From positions 1 through 11,526 of the forward strand of contig JAGYIH010000023.1 in the NCBI GenBank assembly GCA_018402615.1: 11,526 nt of DNA. Reading direction: 5' to 3'. The position numbers were made by a program, and so were the translations under genes. The notes under the pieces were generated by a model. It was not told the origin of the DNA. It ran no database searches and worked only from the letters and a program-made list of their open reading frames with translations. The DNA comes from Aquiluna sp. (GTDB taxonomy: Bacteria > Actinomycetota > Actinomycetes > Actinomycetales > Microbacteriaceae). Below, in pieces: positions 1 to 7,187 of this stretch (position 1 is its first letter; every line of letters begins with the position of its first letter).

Positions 1-387
1 GGTTCCGGCAATGTTGGCAAACGGCACCACCCCGGTGATGTTCATTCCCAACACCATGAAGAAGATGGTGGTCAGAAGCGGCAGGAAGCGCTCGCCATCC
101 TTGACGCCAAGCTGCTCGTGAGCGATGCCCTTGCGAACAAAATCAAGCGCCATTTCACCCAGCATCTGGAACCGCCCCGGCACCACATTGCCGGTCTTCA
201 CCGCACGGTTGAACTTTGAAGTCCAGAGCCAAAAAATAACAATGATTAGGGTCATCACAATCAGGCGAATCATCATGATTCGGTTGATTTCAAAAGGTGT
301 GCCAGCGAACAGGAACGCTTCTGGATAGAACTCGTAAATAGTTGGCGGCTTGTATTCACCCGACTCAGCCGCGAACAGCCCTAGCAC
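1..387 (-). CDS. atpB: F1Fo ATP synthase subunit a (5' part, cut by the window edge)
   Basis: Subunit a is the membrane stator protein that forms the proton half-channels against the c-ring of ATP synthase. The window holds the first 129 codons of a protein that is usually about 260 residues. The translation shows the actinobacterial N-terminal pattern: PPTIYEFYPEAF near residues 14-25, GTPFEINRI at 29-37 leading into a hydrophobic helix at about 36-57, VPGRFQMLGEMALDFVRKGI at 69-88, and RFLPLLTTIFF opening a second helix at about 100-125. The essential arginine helix lies outside the window. The start is uncertain. An in-frame TGA lies at 412-414 and no ATG follows it. I chose GTG at 387, but the AGGAGA motif at 403-408 is 15 nt away from it. 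A CTG at 394-396 sits 6 nt from that motif. The gene follows the AtpI-like gene, as in other Actinobacteria. Confidence 0.9.
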   Translation of the reverse strand, partial: MLGLFAAESGEYKPPTIYEFYPEAFLFAGTPFEINRIMMIRLIVMTLIIVIFWLWTSKFNRAVKTGNVVPGRFQMLGEMALDFVRKGIAHEQLGVKDGERFLPLLTTIFFMVLGMNITGVVPFANIAGT

Positions 388-509
388 ACTAAACAGCTTC
401 GTTCTCCTGGCTCAGGCGGCGTGCGAAACGTCGCTCGTTGGATACAGAATGTCCTCGAAGTTTACAAGAGAACTGCAAGCCCAAATCTCCAAACGGGAAA
501 AAAATCACG
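388..509 (-). other. Spacer between the AtpI-like gene and atpB
   Basis: This 122-nt gap is the longest in the window. On the minus strand it begins just after the TAG of the AtpI-like gene, has a run of seven T at 498-504, and ends with a purine-rich AGGAGA (403-408) that is the likely ribosome binding site of atpB. The T run has no GC-rich inverted repeat before it, so it does not look like an intrinsic terminator. A weak promoter-like pair, TTGTAA at 462-467 and TATCCA at 439-444 with 17 nt between, could give the ATP synthase genes their own promoter. The match to consensus is poor, so this is only a suggestion. Confidence 0.35.
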
Positions 510-911
510 CTATTCGCCGACCGTAGGAATTCTGGCCTTGAGAACCAGCCAGGAATCGATGGCAAGACCGCCCAGAACCCCCGCCACAATGGCAAAAAAG
601 AACACCGGACCGTTGAAGTTTTGTGCACCCTGCAATACTGCGAGCACCACACCAAAGAGCACAACCTTTAGAAGCCAGCCGCCCAACACCATGGCATAGA
701 AGGCGTTCAGCGGAAGCTTGCCACCGAACCAAACCGAGAGAATTGTCATCAGGCTAAAGCTCGTGGAAACCAGAGCTCCAATCAGGGCCGCGTAGACTCC
801 CGGAACTCCGACGGTCAGAACTGAAACCAAAGACCCGATGCCGGCAATTGCAATCGCAAGCAGAACTCCGAGCTTGATTGCCTTAATGAACAGTTCGTTA
901 GTACTCACCAC
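510..911 (-). CDS. Small AtpI-like membrane protein, conserved upstream of atpB
   Basis: This 133-residue protein is almost entirely hydrophobic, with four likely membrane helices at about residues 11-33, 38-60, 69-93 and 101-125 and short polar loops. By position it corresponds to the small transmembrane protein before atpB in Actinobacteria (Rv1303 in M. tuberculosis). By size and topology it resembles AtpI/UncI, which is linked to assembly of the ATP synthase c-ring, but I see no motif that proves this role. It starts at GTG 911, with AGGAG at 923-927, 11 nt upstream. A second GTG follows directly at 908. The start overlaps the end of the preceding glycosyltransferase gene by 14 nt, so translation may be coupled. 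A role in ATP synthase assembly or magnesium supply is inferred from neighbours only. Confidence 0.8.
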   Translation of the reverse strand: MVSTNELFIKAIKLGVLLAIAIAGIGSLVSVLTVGVPGVYAALIGALVSTSFSLMTILSVWFGGKLPLNAFYAMVLGGWLLKVVLFGVVLAVLQGAQNFNGPVFFFAIVAGVLGGLAIDSWLVLKARIPTVGE

Positions 912-2022
912 GGGACGCTTTTCTCCTCGAATTGAACTGCCTGCTTAGAACCGGCCAGTAGGTGTGGATCAGTGCCACAATCAACCAGGTTCCAAATAAG
1001 ACCATAACAGGCGGAACTTCGAGCCAGAAGAACATCAGCAAAGTCGCAGAAATCATTGTGGTCCAGTGATAAAACACCAAAACCGCTCCCCGGTGAGAGT
1101 GGCCGATGTCTTGCAGTTGGTGGTGCAGGTGCTCACGATCGGGAGCGAAAGGAGATTTGCCCTTTCGCAACCTGCGAAGCACGGCCAAGAGTAAATCCAA
1201 GAGCGGCAACAACAAGATAAAGACCGGAAGTGCCAGTGGAATCAATGCTGGCAACAGGTCGTTTCTGGTGACTGTTGCGGGGTCGATGGATCCGGTAACG
1301 GTGATTGCACTGGTGGCCATCAGCAAACCCAGCAGCATGGAACCCGAGTCGCCCATAAAAATCTTGGCGGGGCGGAAGTTATGCGGCAAAAAGCCAGCCA
1401 CCATTCCAAGGATCAGGGCGGAAATCAATCCGGCCGTTGAGAAATAGTTGGTGGGCGAGGTCTGCTGAGCAAGCACGTAGCTGTAGATGAAGAAGGCAAA
1501 GGTTCCAATCCCCACCACTCCAGCAGCCAAACCATCGAGGCCGTCGATGAAGTTCACAGCGTTCATCACTAGCACGACCACAAAGATTGTCACCGCGAGT
1601 GAGACACCGAAGCTTCCAACCGTTAGCCCCCCAATAGGGAGTGAAACTATTTGAACCCCTGAGGAGGCAAGGATCCAAGCGGCTGCCATCTGGCCACCAA
1701 GTTTTGCGGTCCAGTCCAGCTCTATGAGATCGTCCAAAAGACCGATGAGAACAATCAGCCCTCCGGCACCAAGGATTGCAAGAATCGGAGTGGGGTCCGC
1801 GAAGATGGGCTCAAACCAACCAAAACTTCCAGCTACAAATAGTCCTGCCACCAAACCCAGAAACATTGCCAAGCCGCCAATTCGGGGGGTCGGCAATTTG
1901 TGGACATCTCGCTCACGGATGGCGGGATGGATTTTGTAACGCATCGCCAGAATTCGCACTCCCCAGGTGGCCCCATAGGTTGCCAGGGCTGTGAAAAGTG
2001 CGACCAGGAAGTAGGCGCGCAC
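898..2022 (-). CDS. wecA: WecA/Rfe/TagO-type undecaprenyl-phosphate glycosyl-1-phosphate transferase
   Basis: This 374-residue multi-pass membrane protein belongs to the MraY/WecA family, which moves a sugar-1-phosphate (GlcNAc-1-phosphate in WecA) from its UDP form to a polyprenyl phosphate at the inner face of the membrane. It starts cell-envelope polymers such as arabinogalactan linkers, teichoic acids or polysaccharides. Family motifs appear in order: HKLPTPRIGG at 41-50, the double aspartate LLDD at 95-98, NFIDGLDG at 157-164, the metal-site motif MGDSGS at 223-228, and HLHHQL at 298-303. About ten or eleven hydrophobic segments surround them. GTG at 2022 shares its first base with the upstream TAG, and GAGG at 2030-2033 lies 7 nt ahead. 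MraY is unlikely, because the His-rich HLHHQL motif and the location between the Sua5 gene and the atp genes fit actinobacterial Rfe. The sugar and final polymer cannot be told from sequence. Confidence 0.92.
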   Translation of the reverse strand: MRAYFLVALFTALATYGATWGVRILAMRYKIHPAIRERDVHKLPTPRIGGLAMFLGLVAGLFVAGSFGWFEPIFADPTPILAILGAGGLIVLIGLLDDLIELDWTAKLGGQMAAAWILASSGVQIVSLPIGGLTVGSFGVSLAVTIFVVVLVMNAVNFIDGLDGLAAGVVGIGTFAFFIYSYVLAQQTSPTNYFSTAGLISALILGMVAGFLPHNFRPAKIFMGDSGSMLLGLLMATSAITVTGSIDPATVTRNDLLPALIPLALPVFILLLPLLDLLLAVLRRLRKGKSPFAPDREHLHHQLQDIGHSHRGAVLVFYHWTTMISATLLMFFWLEVPPVMVLFGTWLIVALIHTYWPVLSRQFNSRRKASRGEY

Positions 2023-2684
2023 TAGTCGACCTCGAGCTCCAAATCGCCAATCACGGAGCGGATGCGCTCGAGCGAAATAGCCCCCTTGCGTAAGACTCGA
2101 ATTGGCTCACCAGCCCTGACCTGGGTTAGATCCAAAATGGTTGAGGCCTCGCCCTTGGGGCTCCCTCCGCCATCAAGGTAGACCGGAACCTTATCGCCGA
2201 AGTAATCCAGTGCCTGCTGAGCGGTTACCGCGGCTGGGTTACCAGTCGTGTTCGCGCTTGAAACAGCAAGTGGTCCCACGTCTTCAAGCAGCGCGAGCGT
2301 AATTTTGTGGTCTGGAACACGGAGCGCCACCGTCCCCCGAGTTTCGCCGAGGTCCCAGTCCAGAGAAACTTGTGCTCTCAGCACCAGAGTCAATGCTCCC
2401 GGCCAGAAAGCGGCAGCTAGCTGATTTGCAACCAGCGGGAGATCGGTCGCTAGGGCTGACATGGTTTCAACCTTGGGAATCAAAACGGGTGGCGGCATGG
2501 TCTTGTCTCGGCCCTTGGTGTTTAGAAGTAGCTCTACGCCCTTGTGGTTAAAGGCGTCCGCCGCAATCCCGTAAACCGTATCGGTTGGCAAAACCACAAC
2601 CTCGCCGCGCTGAAGGGCTACCTTTGCCTGGCGAAACCCCGTGAGCAGGTCAGTGTCCAGGGCACAGTCATAAATTCTTTGCAA
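2022..2684 (-). CDS. Threonylcarbamoyl-AMP synthase (Sua5/YwlC/YrdC family)
   Basis: The enzyme makes threonylcarbamoyl-AMP from threonine, bicarbonate and ATP, the first step of the t6A modification at position 37 of tRNAs that read ANN codons. The YrdC fold shows PTDTVYG at residues 33-39, the basic segment KGRDKTMPPPVL just after residue 56, and SSANTTG at 142-148. At about 220 residues it lacks the extra C-terminal Sua5 domain, so it is the short form. I place the start at TTG 2684 because GGAG at 2691-2694 sits exactly 6 nt upstream, and the protein then begins MQRIYDC. A TTG at 2696 would add four residues but has only a weak AGG upstream. The gene follows prmC by 13 nt (1 nt with the longer start) and touches the next gene. 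Confidence 0.93.
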   Translation of the reverse strand: MQRIYDCALDTDLLTGFRQAKVALQRGEVVVLPTDTVYGIAADAFNHKGVELLLNTKGRDKTMPPPVLIPKVETMSALATDLPLVANQLAAAFWPGALTLVLRAQVSLDWDLGETRGTVALRVPDHKITLALLEDVGPLAVSSANTTGNPAAVTAQQALDYFGDKVPVYLDGGGSPKGEASTILDLTQVRAGEPIRVLRKGAISLERIRSVIGDLELEVD

Positions 2685-2690
2685 CTTAGT

Positions 2691-2694
2691 CTCC
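2691..2694 (-). promoter_or_regulatory. Ribosome binding site deciding the TTG start of the Sua5-type gene
   Basis: GGAG, the 6-nt spacer ACTAAG, then TTG at 2684. This arrangement is the same as at prfA and argues against the TTG at 2696, whose last base is the first G of this motif. Confidence 0.6.
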
Positions 2695-2697
2695 AAG

Positions 2698-3531
2698 CTA
2701 CCTATTAGCGCTAACCGAGCGAAGGCGACCGGTCAAATCCGGATAGACCCTAACCTCATGCCAGTCCTCCAATAGTAATTCACAGATCTGGTCAGATTGC
2801 CCGTCGGCATGCTCCAAAACCAAGATCCCGCCAGGTCTAAGCAACAGTAAAGCGCTCTCAATGATCTCTCGAATCGCATCCAAACCGTCCGCCCCGGAGT
2901 ACAGGGCTAGCTCAGGGTCGAAATCCCGGACCTCGGGATCAATTGGAATTGCGTCTTGAGGGATATAGGGGGGATTCGAAATCACGAGATCGTAGCTTGC
3001 AAACTCAAGTTGCAGGTCTCTAAAGTCCGAGACAAACAGTTCAACCTGAGCGTTATTTGAAGCGATGTTGCGAGCCGCAAACTCAGCAGCCGCAACGCTA
3101 AGTTCGATGGCCTGAACTTTGGCGTCTGACTCTTTGGCCAGAGAAATGGCAATGGCCCCGGAGCCCGTGCCTATATCGAGCACCCGTTGGGAATCTTTGC
3201 CCGCTAAAAAGTCCAAACCAATCTGCACCACCGCCTCGGTTTCCGGACGCGGGATAAAGACACCGGGGCCCACTTCCAGTTTGAGGCCTCTGAAGAAGGC
3301 CTGCCTGGTGATATGTTGAAGCGGTTCGCGCTGCACTCTGCGCGAGATCAGATCCTCAAGCGCCGAGTCTGGTTCGATCTCTTCAGCCATGAAAGCTTTA
3401 CTCAGGAGTTCGCCACGGCTAATGCCAAGGTGGAAAGAAAGTAGTAATTCTGCATCAACCTGCGCGCTAGCTATCCCCGCTGCCGCAAAACGGTCTGCGG
3501 TCTGCTCCAGAAAAACCTGAAGCCTAGTCAT
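2698..3531 (-). CDS. prmC: Release factor glutamine methyltransferase PrmC (HemK)
   Basis: PrmC transfers a methyl group from S-adenosylmethionine to the glutamine of the GGQ motif in class I release factors, which improves termination. The protein has 277 residues, the usual family length. It has a helical substrate-binding N-terminus (about 1-80), the linker FIPRPETE at 92-99, SAM-binding [13 protein letters not shown] at 117-129, and the catalytic NPPY at 186-189. Its substrate gene prfA is directly upstream, and the two overlap by 8 nt: prmC ATG at 3531, prfA stop at 3524-3526. The nearest Shine-Dalgarno-like AGGA is only 2 nt from the ATG, so initiation may rely on ribosomes finishing prfA. 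The distance from this start to DAELL fits homologues, so I keep it. The old name hemK reflects an early wrong link to haem synthesis. Confidence 0.96.
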   Translation of the reverse strand: MTRLQVFLEQTADRFAAAGIASAQVDAELLLSFHLGISRGELLSKAFMAEEIEPDSALEDLISRRVQREPLQHITRQAFFRGLKLEVGPGVFIPRPETEAVVQIGLDFLAGKDSQRVLDIGTGSGAIAISLAKESDAKVQAIELSVAAAEFAARNIASNNAQVELFVSDFRDLQLEFASYDLVISNPPYIPQDAIPIDPEVRDFDPELALYSGADGLDAIREIIESALLLLRPGGILVLEHADGQSDQICELLLEDWHEVRVYPDLTGRLRSVSANR

Positions 3532-4600
3532 TTCCTAGGGCTTTGAGTCGGGCTTCCTCATCAGTTTGAATGCAAGAGAGCACCACTGGCTCCAAAGCCC
3601 CGTCCATTACCTGGTCGAGGTTGTAGGACTTATAACCGGTGCGGTGATCAGCAATTCGGTTTTCTGGGAAGTTATAGGTTCTGATTCGTTCCGAACGGTC
3701 CACGGTGCGAACCTGGGATTTTCGAGCGGCTGACTGCTCCGCTTCGATCTCCTCCTGCTGGGCCGCCAAGATTCGAGCACGCAACACCCTCATGCCAGCC
3801 TCGCGGTTTTGCAACTGGGACTTTTCGTTCTGCATCGAGACCACGATGCCGGTCGGCAGGTGTGTGATTCGAACTGCTGAGTCAGTGGTGTTCACCGACT
3901 GACCTCCTGGACCGGACGAGCGAAAGACGTCGATGCGCAGATCGTTTTGTGAGATCTCGACCTCTTCGGGTTCATCAACCTCAGGAAACACCAATACACC
4001 TGCGGCCGAGGTGTGAATTCGACCCTGAGTCTCTGTTGCCGGCACCCGCTGCACCCTGTGAACGCCACCCTCATACTTGAGGTGTGCCCAGACTCCCTGA
4101 GACGGGTCGGTGGTGTTTGACTTTATGGCAACCTGAACGTCCTTGACCCCACCCAGATCGCTCTCGGTCTTGTCCAAAATCTCAGTCTTCCAGCCCTTGG
4201 AGTTGGCGTATTGGATGTACATCCGCAGAAGATCTGCGGCGAATAGTGCAGATTCAGCTCCACCTTCGCCAGCCTTGATCTCCATGATTACGTCCCTGCC
4301 ATCGGCTGGGTCGCGAGGTATCAACATTCTTCGAAGCTTCTCGGAAGCCGCAGCGAGTTGCTCTTCAAGACCTGGAAGCTCCTCAGCAAAGGAGGCGTCC
4401 TCCTTGGCAAGCTCTTTAGCCGCTGCCAGATCCTCAGTTAGCTGGAATACATAGTCCTGCGCGCCAACAATTGCGCTGAGTTCGGCATAGCGACGGTTCA
4501 GCTTCTTTGCCAACCCCTGGTTGGAATGAATAGCCGAGTCACTGAGCTGCTCTTGCAGCTTCGCGTGCTCGGCTCTCAGGCCTGCAAGCGAATCCAGCAA
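3524..4600 (-). CDS. prfA: Peptide chain release factor 1
   Basis: RF1 recognises UAA and UAG in the ribosomal A site and triggers peptide release. The 358-residue length is typical. The coiled N-terminal domain is followed by the stop-codon tripeptide PAT (residues 187-189, inside [10 protein letters not shown]) and the catalytic GGQ (232-234, inside [17 protein letters not shown]). The PAT tripeptide marks RF1 rather than RF2, which has SPF. I place the start at TTG 4600. GGAG at 4607-4610 lies 6 nt upstream, and the resulting [12 protein letters not shown] matches the family N-terminus. An ORF can be opened farther upstream to 4645, but that part overlaps rho and has no homology. Only one base separates the rho stop (4602-4604) from this TTG, and the ribosome binding site lies within the last rho codons, so translation is probably coupled. 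rpmE, found between these genes in relatives, is missing. Confidence 0.96.
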   Translation of the reverse strand: MLDSLAGLRAEHAKLQEQLSDSAIHSNQGLAKKLNRRYAELSAIVGAQDYVFQLTEDLAAAKELAKEDASFAEELPGLEEQLAAASEKLRRMLIPRDPADGRDVIMEIKAGEGGAESALFAADLLRMYIQYANSKGWKTEILDKTESDLGGVKDVQVAIKSNTTDPSQGVWAHLKYEGGVHRVQRVPATETQGRIHTSAAGVLVFPEVDEPEEVEISQNDLRIDVFRSSGPGGQSVNTTDSAVRITHLPTGIVVSMQNEKSQLQNREAGMRVLRARILAAQQEEIEAEQSAARKSQVRTVDRSERIRTYNFPENRIADHRTGYKSYNLDQVMDGALEPVVLSCIQTDEEARLKALGND

Positions 4601-4601
4601 G

Positions 4602-6200
4602 TTATTCTCCGTCAGACTCGGATGGCACCGGCATTGACTTCTCAAGCTTCAACAGGAACTCCACGTTGGACGCGGTGTCCTTCAGCCTGGAAAGCACTAG
4701 CTCCAAAGACTGCTGCTGCTCAAGACCAGCCAAGGCCCTGCGAAGCTTCCAAATAATCTTGGTCTCCTGCTGGCTCATCAGCATCTCTTCGCGTCTAGTT
4801 CCAGAAGCGTTGATGTCAACAGCTGGGAAGATGCGCTTGTCTGCCAAGTGGCGAGACAGGCGAAGTTCCATGTTTCCGGTTCCCTTGAACTCTTCGAAGA
4901 TAACCTCGTCCATCTTGGATCCGGTCTCAACCAGGGCGGTTGCCAAAATGGTCAGTGAGCCACCGAACTCGATGTTTCGAGCTGCGCCAAAGAAGCGCTT
5001 TGGTGGGTAAAGAGCTGAAGAGTCAACACCACCGGACAAAATACGTCCGGATGCTGGTGCGCTGAGGTTGTAGGCGCGTCCCAAACGAGTGATGGAGTCC
5101 AGTAGCACAACGACATCGTGACCGAGCTCAACAAGGCGCTTTGCGCGCTCAATCGCAAGCTCAGCGACGGTGGTGTGGTCCTCAGCAGGGCGGTCGAAGG
5201 TGGAGGCAATTACCTCACCCTTGACTGTGCGCTGCATGTCGGTAACTTCTTCCGGACGCTCATCAACCAAAACAACCATTAGGTGAACCTCAGGGTTGTT
5301 GGTGCTAATCGCGTTTGCAATTGCCTGCAAAACCAAGGTCTTACCCGCCTTTGGTGGCGACACAATCAAACCGCGCTGACCCTTACCAATTGGAGCAACC
5401 AGATCAATGATTCGAGTCGAGAGCTTCTTGCTGTCGGTCTCGAGTCGCAGTCTGGTGTCTGGGTATAGCGGGGTTAGCTTGCTGAACTCAACACGAGCAG
5501 CTGCTTCTTCAAGCGTCTGCCCGTTGATGCTTTCAATCTTTACCAGGGCGTTGAACTTCTGTCGCTGGTTGCTGTCTCCCTCGCGGGGCTGGCGAATCGA
5601 ACCTACAACCGCGTCACCCTTGCGCATGAAGTACTTCTTTACCTGACCCAGGGAAACGTAAACATCGTTTGCACCCGGTAGGTATCCGGAAGTTCTAAGG
5701 AATGCGTAGTTCTCCAGCACATCCAAGATTCCGGCAACCGGCACTAATACATCATCCTCGGAGATCTCTGGCTCGGCCTCATCCTGTGCTGGGCGCCTAC
5801 GGTCACGGTCACGGAATCGACCTCGTCGATTTCTTGAGTTACCGCGACGGTCGTCGTCGCGGTCACGCTGGTTTTCACGATCGTTACCGCGAGTTTCTCG
5901 ATCTTCTCTTGCGCCCGAGCGCTCAGAACCAGACTTTTCCTCACCAGTGGCCTCGGAACGAGACTCATTTCTGGTGTCGGAACTCTTGGTTTCGGAACTC
6001 TTTGGGGCGTCATTCTTGGACTCTGTTGACTGGCCTTCGGCCGCTGAGTCAGTTGGCTTTTTTGTGGTTCGGCGCTTTGGGGCGGCCTTTGCCTCAGAAG
6101 TTGATTCGGTCTTTGGTGCTGTTTCTGCTGGGCCTGCGGCCGAAGCACTTGAGACCCGGCGGGTGCGACGCACCGGCTTGTCTGGCTGGATTTCATCCAT
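4602..6200 (-). CDS. rho: Transcription termination factor Rho with a charged, disordered N-terminal extension
   Basis: Rho is a hexameric RNA-dependent ATPase that pulls nascent RNA and ends transcription. The 532-residue protein has a complete core: an OB-fold RNA-binding domain from about residue 151 ([13 protein letters not shown] at 157-169), Walker A SPPKAGKT at 281-288, catalytic VDERPEEV at 312-319, Walker [17 protein letters not shown] from 363, and RNA-contact segments around [20 protein letters not shown] (390-409). Residues 1-150 are low-complexity, rich in Lys, Arg, Ser, Thr, Glu and Asp, with an Arg/Asp-rich stretch at about 96-137. Actinobacterial Rho normally carries such an insertion, but after a small helical Rho_N domain. 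I see no Rho_N here, and the frame cannot be extended: no ATG, GTG or TTG occurs between the ATG at 6200 and an in-frame stop at 6273-6275. The ribosome binding site is weak. Confidence 0.97.
   Translation of the reverse strand: MDEIQPDKPVRRTRRVSSASAAGPAETAPKTESTSEAKAAPKRRTTKKPTDSAAEGQSTESKNDAPKSSETKSSDTRNESRSEATGEEKSGSERSGAREDRETRGNDRENQRDRDDDRRGNSRNRRGRFRDRDRRRPAQDEAEPEISEDDVLVPVAGILDVLENYAFLRTSGYLPGANDVYVSLGQVKKYFMRKGDAVVGSIRQPREGDSNQRQKFNALVKIESINGQTLEEAAARVEFSKLTPLYPDTRLRLETDSKKLSTRIIDLVAPIGKGQRGLIVSPPKAGKTLVLQAIANAISTNNPEVHLMVVLVDERPEEVTDMQRTVKGEVIASTFDRPAEDHTTVAELAIERAKRLVELGHDVVVLLDSITRLGRAYNLSAPASGRILSGGVDSSALYPPKRFFGAARNIEFGGSLTILATALVETGSKMDEVIFEEFKGTGNMELRLSRHLADKRIFPAVDINASGTRREEMLMSQQETKIIWKLRRALAGLEQQQSLELVLSRLKDTASNVEFLLKLEKSMPVPSESDGE
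4607..4610 (-). promoter_or_regulatory. Ribosome binding site deciding the TTG start of prfA
   Basis: GGAG lies inside the last codons of rho, followed by the 6-nt spacer AATAAC, which contains the rho stop codon TAA, and then TTG. This spacing is near optimal and is the main reason for preferring the TTG start over any upstream codon. Confidence 0.7.
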
Positions 6201-6272
6201 GTGGTGATTACTCGTTTCTATGCGGCGATTTGCCGATTTGGATTCTTTGAGAAAAGACGCAGTGGCGGGCTT
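6201..6272 (-). other. Short leader between thrB and rho
   Basis: This 72-nt gap is the only break between argS and prfA. On the minus strand it contains two adjacent near-identical octamers (6232-6239 and 6224-6231) that also form a small hairpin, CGGC-AAATC-GCCG, at 6223-6235, about 23 nt before the rho ATG. No good Shine-Dalgarno sequence is present (only a weak GAG about 10 nt from the ATG), and I see no convincing promoter. Rho controls its own synthesis in several bacteria through early termination, so this leader is a plausible control site, but that is inference. Confidence 0.3.
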
Positions 6273-7187
6273 TTAGCTGCCTGATCCTGACTGCTCTATA
6301 ACACTAGCACCTTTGACATCAACTGCAAGAGTCAGAGCGAGCCAGCTGGGGAATTTTTGTTGGGCTAGTTTCACGGCCTCAAGACGCTTCACAGGGTCAT
6401 CCTCCAAAACCAAAACCGATGGTCCGGCACCGCTAACCACGGCGGGGTGGTTATTAGCCCTGAGGATTGCAATCAGCTCGTTCGTTTCTGGCATCGCACT
6501 CGCCCGGTAGTTCTGGTGCAGTCGGTCCTCGGTCGCAGCCATAAGTAACTCAGGGCTCTGAGTAAGAGCCGCTACCAAAAGCGCTGACCTAGACACGTTG
6601 AAGACGGCATCGGTGTGCGGTACTGATTCTGGCTGAAGGCTTCGGGCCAGCTTGGTTGACATCTGGTGCGGTGGAACCAGCACCAAAGGTGAAAGTCCGC
6701 GGTGAACCGCAAGCTTCTTATGGTGCGGACCCTGCTCGTCAACCCAGGCAATCGTCAAACCACCAAACAGTGCTGGCGCAACATTGTCTGGGTGGCCCTC
6801 GAGATCGGTTGCAAACTCCAAAAGCTGCTTTTCAGAAAGCTCCACCTCAGGTGCCAATAAGCCGGCTGCCAACATTACGCCGCCCGCAACAGCCGCACCG
6901 GAGGAGCCCATGCCACGGCCGTGCGGGATGTTGTTCTGGCAGGTTATTCGCAGTCCAGGAACTGGCTTACCGACCTTCTGGAAAACCCAGTCAATTGTCT
7001 TATAGATCAAGTTCGAGGAGTCAGTCGGAATGTCCTTGACGCCCTCCCCCAAAACCACAATCTCCAGACCCTTATCAATTACCTCTGCCTGGTACTCGTC
7101 GTAAAAGGAGAGTGCCATGCCAAGGGTGTCAAACCCTGGTCCTAAGTTTGCGCTGGTAGCCGGAATTCTTACGTGAATACTCTTCAT
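6273..7187 (-). CDS. thrB: Homoserine kinase (GHMP family)
   Basis: ThrB phosphorylates homoserine with ATP to give O-phosphohomoserine, the substrate of threonine synthase. The 304-residue protein shows the three GHMP kinase motifs in order: PATSANLGPGFDTLG at 9-23, the phosphate-binding glycine-rich IPHGRGMGSSGAAVAGG at 87-103, and VVSGAGPSVLVL at 250-261, plus EGHPDN at 130-135. Length is normal. The ATG at 7187 overlaps the thrC stop in the 4-nt pattern ATGA, and GGAG lies 8 nt upstream, which supports coupled translation. Since this gene is intact, loss of thrC by itself would leave the branch ending at phosphohomoserine, which bears on whether the thrC damage is real. Confidence 0.96.
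   Translation of the reverse strand: MKSIHVRIPATSANLGPGFDTLGMALSFYDEYQAEVIDKGLEIVVLGEGVKDIPTDSSNLIYKTIDWVFQKVGKPVPGLRITCQNNIPHGRGMGSSGAAVAGGVMLAAGLLAPEVELSEKQLLEFATDLEGHPDNVAPALFGGLTIAWVDEQGPHHKKLAVHRGLSPLVLVPPHQMSTKLARSLQPESVPHTDAVFNVSRSALLVAALTQSPELLMAATEDRLHQNYRASAMPETNELIAILRANNHPAVVSGAGPSVLVLEDDPVKRLEAVKLAQQKFPSWLALTLAVDVKGASVIEQSGSGS

Noticed and set aside
490..520. Possible intrinsic terminator with a T7 run after the AtpI-like gene
   Set aside because: No GC-rich inverted repeat comes before the T run on the minus strand, so a stable hairpin is not supported.
389..664. Minus-strand frame of 91 codons over the end of the AtpI-like gene and the spacer
   Set aside because: It overlaps the well-supported membrane protein in another frame, and its translation shows no family pattern. 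It is a shadow frame.
5702..6250. Long plus-strand open frame (182 codons) opposite the 5' end of rho
   Set aside because: It lies entirely antisense to the repetitive Arg/Ser/Asp coding region and the rho leader. Its protein is biased in composition with no recognisable family, as expected for a mirror of low-complexity DNA.
6245..6275. Possible terminator after thrB, AAAAG ... CTTTT
   Set aside because: The stem would be only five mostly A-T pairs around a 13-nt loop, too weak to call.
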